Of a DNA stretch of 29,457 nucleotides, positions 17,444-24,575 are shown in pieces. Position numbers and translations under genes: made by a program. Location: the NCBI GenBank assembly GCA_946481425.1, contig CAMLNT010000007.1:1-29457 (forward strand), in the 5' to 3' direction. The first letter of the stretch is position 1. Every line of letters begins with the position of its first letter. The DNA comes from an uncultured Brevundimonas sp. GTDB taxonomy: Bacteria; Pseudomonadota; Alphaproteobacteria; Caulobacterales; Caulobacteraceae. The notes beneath the pieces are model-generated. The model was not told where the DNA came from, ran no database searches, and saw only the letters and a list, made by a program, of their open reading frames with translations.

Positions 17444-19794
17444 CCGAGGTCGCCGACGGCTGCGTCCAGCAACAGGAAGGCGCGACCGGTCTCGGACGAC
17501 AGTAGTGCGCTGACGCCTGCATCGTCGCCCTGACGAGCGGTGTCAGTCAGGGTGCGTCCATAGTTGCGAACGAGGCGATCGGCGTCGGCGCGCAACGCCC
17601 GGTCGGTCAGGACGCGGCGCGAGATGCGGCGCACCGCGGCCGGGGCCACGCGGCGGACGATGTCGCGGGCGCGCGAGGGGTCACCGTCGGACAGGGCGCG
17701 GGCGGCTTCCTCGACGCGGGCGCGCGGCAATAGCGCGGCAGGATCGATTCCCATGTCGTGGATCACGCCCGAGACCTGAGCCATCAGGGTCGCGGCGTCG
17801 GCCGGCGTCGGCTCGAGAGGCTCGTCGTCAAGGCTCGGCTCACCGGCGCCGGCAAGCAACTCCTTCCAGGAGAGCGGCTCGGCGGACGGGGCGACCGGTT
17901 CGGCCGGTTCGAAGGCGCGCCGCACCTCCTCGTCGCGATCGGTCGGCGCCAGCCGCAGGCGGCCCCGCAGGCCATGGCCGTCCTCGGGCTCCGGAGCGGG
18001 GGCGCGACGGGCGGGAGAGGGCGCGTCGCCCGACACCACACCCATGAGACGGACGGTTTCCGTCAGCATGTCGTAGTTGCGCTGAACCCGCGCCTGGAAG
18101 GCGGTGTCCACGGCCTCGGTCTCGGCGGCGGCGCGGCGCGCGGCCTCGGTCAGGGTCGAGAGACTGTCTTCGACCGCCTTGCTGATCTCGTCGATGCGCG
18201 CGCGCGCCTCCACGGGCAGCCGGGTGACGTGTTCGTCGACGCGGGCGATCGAATCCTCGACGTGGGCGAGGGCGGCGCGGGCCTCGAGAAGGTTGTTCTC
18301 GAGCCGCTCTGCGATCCGCTGGGCGGCTTCCTCGCCCATGGCGGCGGTTTCCTCGACCACGCGGCGAGCGGCCTCCAGGCGCGACTCGGAGGCCTGATCC
18401 GCGGCCTTTCCGGCTTCGAAGGCCAGTTCGCCGAGGCGGTCGATGCGCTCGCGGGCTTCCTGGACGGCGGCGTCGGTGGCGACGCGAGAGCGTTCCAGCG
18501 CGGCGTTGAGATCGGCGAGCGTGCGCTCGCTTTCCTGGATGGCGTTCTCGCGGGCCTGGGCGCCGAGGTCTTCGAACCGGTCCAATGCCTCGCGGGTGCG
18601 GGCGTCGAAGGCGCGGGCCTCGGCCTGGGTCATTTCGGTGAGCGCCTTGACCTGATCGGCGGCCGCCTCGACGAGGTCCTGCAGCGCGCGCGAGCCCATG
18701 GCGGACGTCTCGGACATCTCGGAGCCGGCGACCCGGGCATGGGCGAGCGCTTCGGTCAGCTGGGCGCGCTGTGTCTCGATCTGGGCGGCGAAATCTTCCT
18801 GGTCGCGCCGGAGGCCGAAGGCCGACTGCACGAGCGCGGCGCGATGTTCGGACAGCCCTTCCTCGACCGATCGGATCTGGTCGGCGACGCCCGAGCCGGC
18901 GGTTTCCAGCCGGATGGTCTGGCGGGCGAGGTCGTCTGCGGCCGTACGGGCGGCGTCCTGGGCCTCAGCGGCAGCCGACGCCATGTCGGCGGCGCGGGCC
19001 GCGAGAGCGGCTTCGGCTTCGCGAAGCTGGGTCTGAGCAAGATCCGAGGCGTCGGCGACCATCTGCGCCTGACGTTCGACGGTCTCCACCACGCCCTGGG
19101 TCTGGAGCTCCAGCTTGCCGCTGAGCTCGTTGAGGCTGAGACGCTCCTTGGAAAGCTGCTCGGTCAGACGACGGGCGGTCCGCTGGGCCATGTCGGCGGC
19201 TTCGTTCAGGCTGCGCGTTTCTTCTTCCATGGCGGCCCGCAGCGCGGCGAGCTCGACCCGTGCGCTTTCAGCGGCCTGCGCCGAGAGTTCGATGTCAGAG
19301 CGCAGCCCCAGCAGGATTTGACCAGAGTCGCGTGCAGCGACGCCGGTCGGCAGGCCGAGACTGTCGGCCATGGCGCGCGCGCGCCGAGCCTCGGCGGCCA
19401 GGCTGGCGGCCTGGCGCATCATGTGTGCGATGACGAGGAAGAGGCCAGCGGGCGCGAGGGCGACGAGCGCAACGAGTGCGGCGGTCTGGGCGTCCAGTTG
19501 CATGGCGCCGCCCCCGACCTGATAGGCGACCCAAGAGGCGACGCCGCCAATCCAGAGCAAGGCGGCGATGATGGCCAGGGGATAGGCGGCCTTGGCCCCG
19601 TCCGATCCGCGAGCAGGCGTGGCCAACGGAGCCGGAAGCCGTGGCTCTGCCCGAGGCGGAGCAGGGGGCTCTTCGGCCACCGTCACGGGCGCCGATGTCT
19701 CCTCCGTCGACAGGCTAACCTCGGGCGCGAGGGCCGGTGCGGTTTCCTGTTCAACTTCCTTGACTTCGAGCGAAGGTCTCGAACGCGATCTCAT
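17440..19794 (-). CDS. tipN: TipN-like polarity protein: two TM helices and long coiled coil
   Basis: The 784-residue protein has an acidic/proline-rich cytoplasmic N-terminus (1-65), two membrane helices (about 71-92 and 104-125), then some 450 residues of Ala/Glu/Arg/Gln heptad-like coiled coil (about 128-590). A variable Pro/Glu linker leads to a conserved-looking helical C-terminus (about 690-784: ATLMAQVSGVIHDMGIDPAAL, RRISRRVLTDRALRADADRLV). This is the layout of Caulobacter TipN, the new-pole landmark that directs flagellum placement and chromosome partitioning, which is slightly longer. The name rests on architecture and taxon, not on alignment. A myosin-like or apolipoprotein-like coiled-coil membrane protein of another family is the alternative. 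A 14-bp inverted repeat (19834-19847) lies in its leader, and a 58-codon gene lies upstream on the same strand. Confidence 0.65.
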   Translation of the reverse strand: MRSRSRPSLEVKEVEQETAPALAPEVSLSTEETSAPVTVAEEPPAPPRAEPRLPAPLATPARGSDGAKAAYPLAIIAALLWIGGVASWVAYQVGGGAMQLDAQTAALVALVALAPAGLFLVIAHMMRQAASLAAEARRARAMADSLGLPTGVAARDSGQILLGLRSDIELSAQAAESARVELAALRAAMEEETRSLNEAADMAQRTARRLTEQLSKERLSLNELSGKLELQTQGVVETVERQAQMVADASDLAQTQLREAEAALAARAADMASAAAEAQDAARTAADDLARQTIRLETAGSGVADQIRSVEEGLSEHRAALVQSAFGLRRDQEDFAAQIETQRAQLTEALAHARVAGSEMSETSAMGSRALQDLVEAAADQVKALTEMTQAEARAFDARTREALDRFEDLGAQARENAIQESERTLADLNAALERSRVATDAAVQEARERIDRLGELAFEAGKAADQASESRLEAARRVVEETAAMGEEAAQRIAERLENNLLEARAALAHVEDSIARVDEHVTRLPVEARARIDEISKAVEDSLSTLTEAARRAAAETEAVDTAFQARVQRNYDMLTETVRLMGVVSGDAPSPARRAPAPEPEDGHGLRGRLRLAPTDRDEEVRRAFEPAEPVAPSAEPLSWKELLAGAGEPSLDDEPLEPTPADAATLMAQVSGVIHDMGIDPAALLPRARVEEAARALSDGDPSRARDIVRRVAPAAVRRISRRVLTDRALRADADRLVRNYGRTLTDTARQGDDAGVSALLSSETGRAFLLLDAAVGDLG

Positions 19795-19833
19795 ATTCCG
19801 GCCCCTGATCGGCGCGGGTGACCGCTCGCGCCG

Positions 19834-19847
19834 TAAGGGAACCCTTA
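19834..19847. promoter_or_regulatory. Inverted repeat in the tipN leader
   Basis: TAAGGG and CCCTTA flank a central AA, 40 nt upstream of the tipN ATG. The 2-nt spacer is too short for an RNA hairpin loop, so a protein-binding site is more likely. The adjacent TTAAC (19845-19849) matches one half-site of the CtrA consensus, but the second half-site is poor. Confidence 0.3.
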
Positions 19848-19882
19848 ACGGTTAGATGACGCCGGGCAAACCCCGGGTGTGC

Positions 19883-20059
19883 TTAACAGTCGCGATTCGC
19901 GGTGGAGATGACGGAGCGGGCGTCTTCGGAACAGTCCGACGTGCGGCGGATTTCGCGCTGATCGGTCTGACGGGGCTCCAGATCGATGCCCAGATGCGCG
20001 AGAGCGGCCGCCGCGAGGACGGCGACAAGGTTGCCCAGGAATTCCAGAAACGCCTGCAT
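19883..20059 (-). CDS. 58-residue predicted membrane peptide
   Basis: The peptide begins MQAFLEFLGNLVAVLAAAALAHLGIDLEPR, an amphipathic start running into one hydrophobic helix (about 4-24). A polar, charged tail with two cysteines (about residues 43 and 58) ends in a TAA stop. The case for it is the ribosome site: GGGGAGG (20066-20072, minus strand) is 6 nt before the ATG and is among the best in the window. The longer frames on either strand here have low-complexity compositions and no ribosome site. It lies 88 nt upstream of tipN on the same strand and may share its transcript. A single-pass regulator of a membrane complex is a fair guess, no more. I do not recognise a family. Confidence 0.6.
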   Translation of the reverse strand: MQAFLEFLGNLVAVLAAAALAHLGIDLEPRQTDQREIRRTSDCSEDARSVISTANRDC

Positions 20060-20065
20060 CCGCTG

Positions 20066-20072
20066 CCTCCCC
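20066..20072 (-). promoter_or_regulatory. Strong ribosome binding site of the 58-codon gene
   Basis: Read on the minus strand this is GGGGAGG, 6 nt before the ATG at 20059. It overlaps the 8-bp palindrome CCTTAAGG (20071-20078). Confidence 0.65.
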
Positions 20073-20177
20073 TTAAGGCTACGCTCTTATGCGCCCGGAG
20101 CGAAAATGGGGCAACAGCGTTCCGGGTGAAGAATCCTTCATGCGCCGCCGGTCGGGGATGGCATAAGGACGCACCTG

Positions 20178-20183
20178 AAGGAG
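20178..20183 (+). promoter_or_regulatory. Ribosome binding site for the GTG start at 20190
   Basis: AAGGAG lies 6 nt before GTG at 20190, an optimal site that fixes this start for the phospholipase D gene. Confidence 0.75.
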
Positions 20184-20189
20184 ACATTC

Positions 20190-21668
20190 GTGCTGCTTGA
20201 CCCCGGCTACACTTGCTGGCGCACGGCTGAGGCCGACCGCGTCGCCGTCCTGCCGGAGAACCAGGCCTATTTTGCAGCCGTGGCCAAGGCGATCCAGTCG
20301 GCGACCCGCTCGATCATGCTGATCGGCTGGCAATTCGATCCGCGTACCCATCTCGATCCGGTCTCGGGTCCCAAGGGGCACGCCGGCGAGATCGGCCACG
20401 TCCTGCGCAAACTCGTACGCGAGAAGCCTGATCTCGATGTGAGGCTCCTGCTCTGGCGCTCGCCGCTGCCGATCGCCCTGTCGCAGGGTCTGTATCCTCA
20501 GCGAGCCGAGAAGTGGTTCCGGCAGCGCGCGGTGGATTTCCGCATGGATACGCCCGGGGCCATGGGCGCATGCCACCATCAGAAGGTGCTCGTCATCGAC
20601 GACCGGCTGGCGTTCTGCGGGGGCGGCGACATCTCGACCGACCGCTGGGACACGCCGGATCATCTGGATGACGATGTCCGCCGCTGCACGCCAAGTGGCG
20701 TCATCTGCTCACCCCGTCACGAGGTGATGATGATGGTCGACGGGGAGGCAGCCCGAACCCTCGGCGACCTCGCCCGTGATCGCTGGAAGCGCGCCACCGG
20801 CGAACGGCTGAAACCGGTCGAGGCCGACGGAGACCCCTGGCCTGACGATGTCGAGCCGCATCTCAGAAAGGTGATGGTGGGCGTGTCGCGTACAGAACCT
20901 GCGCGCCGGCAAGCCCCCGGGGTGCGTGAGAACGAGGCCTTGCACATTGAGTCCATAAATCAGGCCAAGAATCTGATTTATATGGAAAACCAATACTTCA
21001 CCTCGCCAATCATCGCCTCCGCCCTAGCGCGCCGGCTCGATGAAGCCGACGGGCCCGAGATCGTGCTGGTCTCTACGGGGGAAAGTCCGAGCTGGTTCGA
21101 TCAGGCGACAATGGACGGCGCGCGCGCAGCCATCCTGCGGCGCCTTCGCAAGGCCGATGTCCACGGCAAGCTGTCGGCGTTCAGGCCTCTGACCCGCAAG
21201 GGCAGAAACATCATCGTCCACGCGAAGATGACGATCATCGACGATCGGATGATCCGTGTAGGGTCGACCAATTTAAATAATCGTTCCTGTGGCTTCGACA
21301 CGGAATGCGATATTTCGGTCGAGCAGCCGCGTCCGGATGGGACCATCCGTCGCCTGCGCCAGGAATCGATCGCCCACTTCCTGGGGGTGGCCCCCGAGCG
21401 GTTCATGCAGGAGGAGCATGCTGTCGGCACGGTCGCGGGAGCGGTCGCCGCCCTCAATGAAGGCCGGCTGGCGCCGCTGACGGACGAAGATCCGGGCTGG
21501 TGGGGCCGCTTCATCGCCGAATATCAGCTCGGCGATCCGTCGAGTTCAGCCGACGCCTGGCGTCCGTGGCGGCGGCTTCGCCTGTCTCATATGCTCAAGA
21601 GTGAAGTTCAGGCGGCGGTCGCAGAGGCGACGGCCTCGACATCGAAGTCGATCACCAGCGGCAAATGA
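20190..21668 (+). CDS. Phospholipase D family protein, cardiolipin-synthase-like
   Basis: The 492-residue protein has two HKD half-sites. The first is HQKVLVID (His130, Lys132, Asp137) followed by GGGDIS; the second is HAKMTIID (His344, Lys346, Asp351) followed by GSTNLNNRS. Other family blocks are SIMLIGWQFD near the N-terminus and IYMENQYFTS (263-272). Such enzymes transfer phosphatidyl groups via a phosphohistidine; the closest activities are cardiolipin synthesis and phospholipid hydrolysis. There is no signal peptide or membrane helix, as in the ClsB type. The GTG start has an AAGGAG site. Two short AT-rich stretches (20940-21000 and 21268-21285) stand out from the GC-rich background and encode conserved motifs with rare ATA and TTA codons. 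The last 61 bases overlap the convergent EEP gene. Confidence 0.88.
   Translation: MLLDPGYTCWRTAEADRVAVLPENQAYFAAVAKAIQSATRSIMLIGWQFDPRTHLDPVSGPKGHAGEIGHVLRKLVREKPDLDVRLLLWRSPLPIALSQGLYPQRAEKWFRQRAVDFRMDTPGAMGACHHQKVLVIDDRLAFCGGGDISTDRWDTPDHLDDDVRRCTPSGVICSPRHEVMMMVDGEAARTLGDLARDRWKRATGERLKPVEADGDPWPDDVEPHLRKVMVGVSRTEPARRQAPGVRENEALHIESINQAKNLIYMENQYFTSPIIASALARRLDEADGPEIVLVSTGESPSWFDQATMDGARAAILRRLRKADVHGKLSAFRPLTRKGRNIIVHAKMTIIDDRMIRVGSTNLNNRSCGFDTECDISVEQPRPDGTIRRLRQESIAHFLGVAPERFMQEEHAVGTVAGAVAALNEGRLAPLTDEDPGWWGRFIAEYQLGDPSSSADAWRPWRRLRLSHMLKSEVQAAVAEATASTSKSITSGK
20955..20981 (+). repeat. AT-rich inverted repeat inside the phospholipase D gene
   Basis: ATAAATCAG (20955-20963) and CTGATTTAT (20973-20981) are perfect reverse complements around a 9-nt spacer. 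Each arm is exactly three codons. It lies in a clearly AT-rich patch of an otherwise GC-rich gene and uses a rare ATA codon. Confidence 0.7.
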
Positions 21669-22363
21669 TCTGACGCCATCCGCGCCAGCGGGTGGAAGGG
21701 CGCGTGGATGCCGGTGATGCGGATTTCAGGGCTGATGAAGCAATGATCGATCCGCAGGGTCGGGAAGGCTGAGGGGAAGGTCTTGATGCTCCGCGGCAGG
21801 TCCGCGCACCGCTGGGCGTCGCGCATGCGGCCGGCGAGCGACCGGTAGGGCCGCGTCAGCGAGGTGCAGTTGAAGTCGCCGATCAGGATGGACGGCCCCT
21901 GACAGTCAGGATGACCGAGCCAGTCCTTGCCCAGAAGGGCAGCCGCCTGAAGCCTCTGCTCTCGCGGGACCAGTCCAAGGTGGGTGTTTATGATCTGAAG
22001 GGGTCGGTCATCGACCGTCACTTCGACCCACAGGGCGCCGCGCGGCTCCAGGCCCGGCACGCCGGAGACGGTCGGGAGGGGACCTGAACGCACCGAGCGT
22101 TCGGGCAGGGTGGTCAGGATCGCATCGCCATACAACTCCTCCTCGACGCGCATGGCGGCGTTGAAGTGGAAGCTCATGCTGAGCAGCTCGGCGATCGCGT
22201 GCGCCTGATCGACCCCGCCTGTGCGGGCCCGGCCGACATCGAGTTCCTGCAGGCAGACGATGTCGGGCTCGCAGTCGGCGATGACGGCCGCGATCCGCGC
22301 CACATCCAGCTTTCGGTCGACACCGACGCAGCGGTGCACGTTGTAGGTGACGATCCGGGTCAT
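21608..22363 (-). CDS. Endonuclease/exonuclease/phosphatase family protein
   Basis: The 251-residue protein has the full EEP active-site set: YNVH (Asn8), CLQELD (Glu40), NTHLG (His128), IGDFN (Asp163, Asn165), RIDHCF (Asp206, His207) and SDHLPL (Asp232, His233). These metal-dependent phosphodiesterases act on DNA, RNA, inositol phosphates or sphingomyelin; by eye the substrate cannot be chosen. It resembles E. coli YbhP, which lies next to the cardiolipin synthase gene clsB, and here too a phospholipase D gene is adjacent, though convergent and overlapping by 61 bases. It follows the second TPM gene after 56 nt on the same strand and could be the end of the folD operon. The ribosome site is weak. 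Confidence 0.88.
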   Translation of the reverse strand: MTRIVTYNVHRCVGVDRKLDVARIAAVIADCEPDIVCLQELDVGRARTGGVDQAHAIAELLSMSFHFNAAMRVEEELYGDAILTTLPERSVRSGPLPTVSGVPGLEPRGALWVEVTVDDRPLQIINTHLGLVPREQRLQAAALLGKDWLGHPDCQGPSILIGDFNCTSLTRPYRSLAGRMRDAQRCADLPRSIKTFPSAFPTLRIDHCFISPEIRITGIHAPFHPLARMASDHLPLVIDFDVEAVASATAA

Positions 22364-22419
22364 GACAGCCGCAACCTAACGCCTGAGAGGTCCAAACGGA
22401 GGCTCCATCGCGTCAATTT

Positions 22420-22998
22420 TCAGCGACGGGGTTGCAACAGAACGCGCGCCCGCTCGATGGCGCCACGCTCGTCGCCGGCTCTCAGGCCCTCGACCAGGGC
22501 GTGGCGGGCCCGGGCGACGGCTCCGGCCGGCAGGGCGGCCTCGACCTCGGGGTCGACAAGAATGCGGGCCGTGCGCTGGCGGCGCGCGACATAGATCAGG
22601 GCCCCCGGTCGGCTGTCGTCGAACAACTGGCGGGCCTGGGCGTCGCCGCGGGCCTCCGGAAGCATCCAGCCAGAAGCAGGGGCCAGGGTGCTCACGGCGC
22701 GCCACAGCAGCACCAGGGCCACGAAGATCAGGGTCTGGGTCGCCAGGACACCCGCGAACGGACCAGGGGCCAGACCGTCGAAGGACGAAAGGTGGGCGGC
22801 ACGCCAGACGCTGGCCGAGCCTGGCAGCCAGGCGGCGCTCACGCCCAGGGCCAGACAGAGGCTGGGCGCCAGAAGCGCGCCTGATGCCGCTACGGCGAGC
22901 GCCAGGTCCAGCCTGTCCGGCGCGCTACGCACGGCCAGGGTCTGGACTTCCCAGTGCGCCAGCGGTGGCGCTTTTGGGCTTACCACCTTGCGCGCCAC
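22420..22998 (-). CDS. TPM-domain membrane protein (second of pair)
   Basis: The 192-residue protein has a short N-terminal region, two hydrophobic segments (about 31-57 and 81-103) and a C-terminal TPM-like domain (about 115-190). That domain contains ARQLFDDSRPGALIYVARRQRTARILVDPEV, the pattern of the COG3762-type TPM proteins that are usually encoded after a YgcG-type TPM gene. The GTG start at 22998 has a GGGAG site and overlaps the end of the preceding TPM gene by 19 nt, so the two are translationally coupled. The function of the family is unsettled: a phosphatase activity was proposed from a plant thylakoid relative. The assignment to TPM is moderately sure. Confidence 0.65.
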   Translation of the reverse strand: MARKVVSPKAPPLAHWEVQTLAVRSAPDRLDLALAVAASGALLAPSLCLALGVSAAWLPGSASVWRAAHLSSFDGLAPGPFAGVLATQTLIFVALVLLWRAVSTLAPASGWMLPEARGDAQARQLFDDSRPGALIYVARRQRTARILVDPEVEAALPAGAVARARHALVEGLRAGDERGAIERARVLLQPRR

Positions 22999-23573
22999 AG
23001 CCGCTCCCTGGACATTCGGTCAAAGCCGACGGCGGCCAGGAAGCCGGCGCAGAGCACGAAAAGGGTGTTCAGAAGGGCGGCCGGATAGCCTCGCAGGACC
23101 AGGCTGGGCTCTGGCGGCTGCCCACGGAGCTCGCGATCGAGTGCGTTGACGCCGCGGCGGACGGCCTTGCCCTGCTGCTGCGCGCGAAGGCCGGGAAGCA
23201 TCTCGGTTTCGATCAGCCGTGCCCAGACGGCGTCGGCTCTGGCGCTGCGCGGTCCCTCGGTCTCGATCCGGACCACCCGATCGTCCAGACCGATCAGAAG
23301 CAGGACCTGTTCCCCGGGACGTCTCCAGAGAGGCTGCGCCTGCGCAGTTTCCTGGGCCGTGCGGCCGTCGAGCGCGGGCACGATGAGAATGAAGACCTCG
23401 ATCCCCGTGTCCTCGAACAGGTTTTGGAGCTGTTCGTTGAGGTCAGCCTGGGTCGATGGAAACAGGAAGCTGAGCCGGTTGGTCTCGACTCGATCGACAG
23501 GAACCGACGCGAAAGCCGGCAGGGGGGCCAGCGCCAGAACAAGGCTTAGCAGACCGGCCCTGACTGGCGTCAT
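22980..23573 (-). CDS. Exported TPM-domain protein (YgcG-like, first of pair)
   Basis: The 197-residue protein has a signal peptide with likely cleavage after AFA (residue 22), then a TPM domain (about 28-155). The domain shows LNEQLQNLFEDTGIEVFILIVPALDG, GEQVLLLIGLDDRVVRIETEGP and MLPGLRAQQQGKAVRRGVNAL, the strand-helix order of this fold. A C-terminal membrane segment (about 164-184) anchors it with the domain in the periplasm, followed by a short basic tail. It starts 3 nt after the folD stop and overlaps the second TPM gene by 19 nt. In many genomes a lemA gene precedes such a pair; here folD takes that place. The domain call is fairly sure; the role is unknown. Confidence 0.75.
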   Translation of the reverse strand: MTPVRAGLLSLVLALAPLPAFASVPVDRVETNRLSFLFPSTQADLNEQLQNLFEDTGIEVFILIVPALDGRTAQETAQAQPLWRRPGEQVLLLIGLDDRVVRIETEGPRSARADAVWARLIETEMLPGLRAQQQGKAVRRGVNALDRELRGQPPEPSLVLRGYPAALLNTLFVLCAGFLAAVGFDRMSRERLWRARW

Positions 23574-23576
23574 CCG

Positions 23577-24482
23577 TCAGAGCTCTTCGGGTTGTCGGCC
23601 CAGCGACCGGCTTGCGGCGGCATAGGTGTTGGCAAGAAGACAGGCGATCGTCATCGGGCCGACGCCACCCGGAACCGGCGTGATGGCGCCCGCGACCTCG
23701 ACCGCTTCGGCGAAATCGACATCGCCGACGACGCGGGTCCGGCCTTCTGCGGCGAGCGCGGGATCGGGATGGGGGATGCGGTTGATGCCAACGTCGATCA
23801 CCGTCGCGCCCGGCTTGATCCAGTCGCCCTTGATCATGGCTGGCCGGCCGACCGCGGCGACCAGGATATCGGCGCGGCGGCAGACCTCCGGCAGGTCCCT
23901 GGTCCGGGAATGGGCGATAGTGACGGTGCAGCTCTCGGCCAGCAGCAGCTGAGCCATCGGCTTGCCGACGATGTTGGAGCGGCCGACCACGACGGCGTTC
24001 AGGCCCGACAGGGAGCCGAGCGCGTCCTTCAGCAGCATGATGCAACCGAGCGGCGTGCAGGGGACCATGCCGGGCAGGCCGACGGCCAGGCGGCCGGCAT
24101 TGACCACGTGAAAGCCGTCAACGTCCTTGTCCGGGTCGATGGAGGCCAGAACCGCATTGGCGTCCAGATGGTCCGGCAGCGGGAGCTGGACCAGAATGCC
24201 GTGCACGGCCGGGTCTGTGTTGAGGTCGGCGATCAACCGATCCAGCGTGGCCTGATCGGTGCTGGCGTCGAGCGCGTGGGTGAAGGAGGCGAAGCCCGCG
24301 GCCTCGGCCTTGAGGCCCTTATTGCGGACATAAATCCGGCTGGCGGGATCGTCGCCGACGATAACGACAGCCAGCCCGGGCCGGACGCCGGTCTCCTCCG
24401 AGAGCCGTGACGCCGCCGCCCCGACGCGCTCGACCAGTCCGTCGGCGAAGGTCTTGCCGTCAATGCGGCGCGCGCCACTCAT
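23577..24482 (-). CDS. folD: Bifunctional methylene-THF dehydrogenase / methenyl-THF cyclohydrolase
   Basis: FolD interconverts 5,10-methylene-, methenyl- and 10-formyl-tetrahydrofolate with NADP in the cytoplasm, feeding one-carbon units to purine and formylmethionine synthesis. The 301-residue protein has the usual length. The catalytic Tyr51 and Lys55 lie in SRIYVRNKG, followed by [24 protein letters not shown] and the Rossmann segment [17 protein letters not shown]. The C-terminal signature is [15 protein letters not shown]. It is divergent from the PPC-repeat gene; the 93-nt region between them holds two GANTC sites and a 10-bp palindrome. The TPM pair follows directly. Confidence 0.97.
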   Translation of the reverse strand: MSGARRIDGKTFADGLVERVGAAASRLSEETGVRPGLAVVIVGDDPASRIYVRNKGLKAEAAGFASFTHALDASTDQATLDRLIADLNTDPAVHGILVQLPLPDHLDANAVLASIDPDKDVDGFHVVNAGRLAVGLPGMVPCTPLGCIMLLKDALGSLSGLNAVVVGRSNIVGKPMAQLLLAESCTVTIAHSRTRDLPEVCRRADILVAAVGRPAMIKGDWIKPGATVIDVGINRIPHPDPALAAEGRTRVVGDVDFAEAVEVAGAITPVPGGVGPMTIACLLANTYAAASRSLGRQPEEL

Positions 24483-24497
24483 GCGGTGGGTCTCTCT

Positions 24498-24518
24498 GAG
24501 TCAGGAATCGTGGCCACG
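24498..24518. promoter_or_regulatory. GANTC pair and 10-bp palindrome in the folD divergent region
   Basis: GAGTC (24498-24502) and GAATC (24505-24509) start 7 bp apart and abut the perfect palindrome CGTGGCCACG (24509-24518). GANTC is the CcrM methylation target in Caulobacterales, so methylation-sensitive control of one or both genes is possible. Confidence 0.35.
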
Positions 24519-24575
24519 TCCGTGATTTACAATCGGCCAAGCTGAGCGTCTATCATCGGTTGTCAGGGAGGCTCC

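Noticed and set aside
17758..19821. A 687-codon open frame antisense to the tipN-like gene.
   Set aside because: Its translation is Gly/Arg-rich without domain signatures, and the opposite strand has a clear two-helix plus coiled-coil protein. It is the mirror image of GC-biased third positions.
19856..20200. Open frames of about 110 codons on both strands between tipN and the phospholipase D gene.
   Set aside because: Neither has a good ribosome site or plausible composition; the 58-codon frame on the minus strand with GGGGAGG explains the region better.
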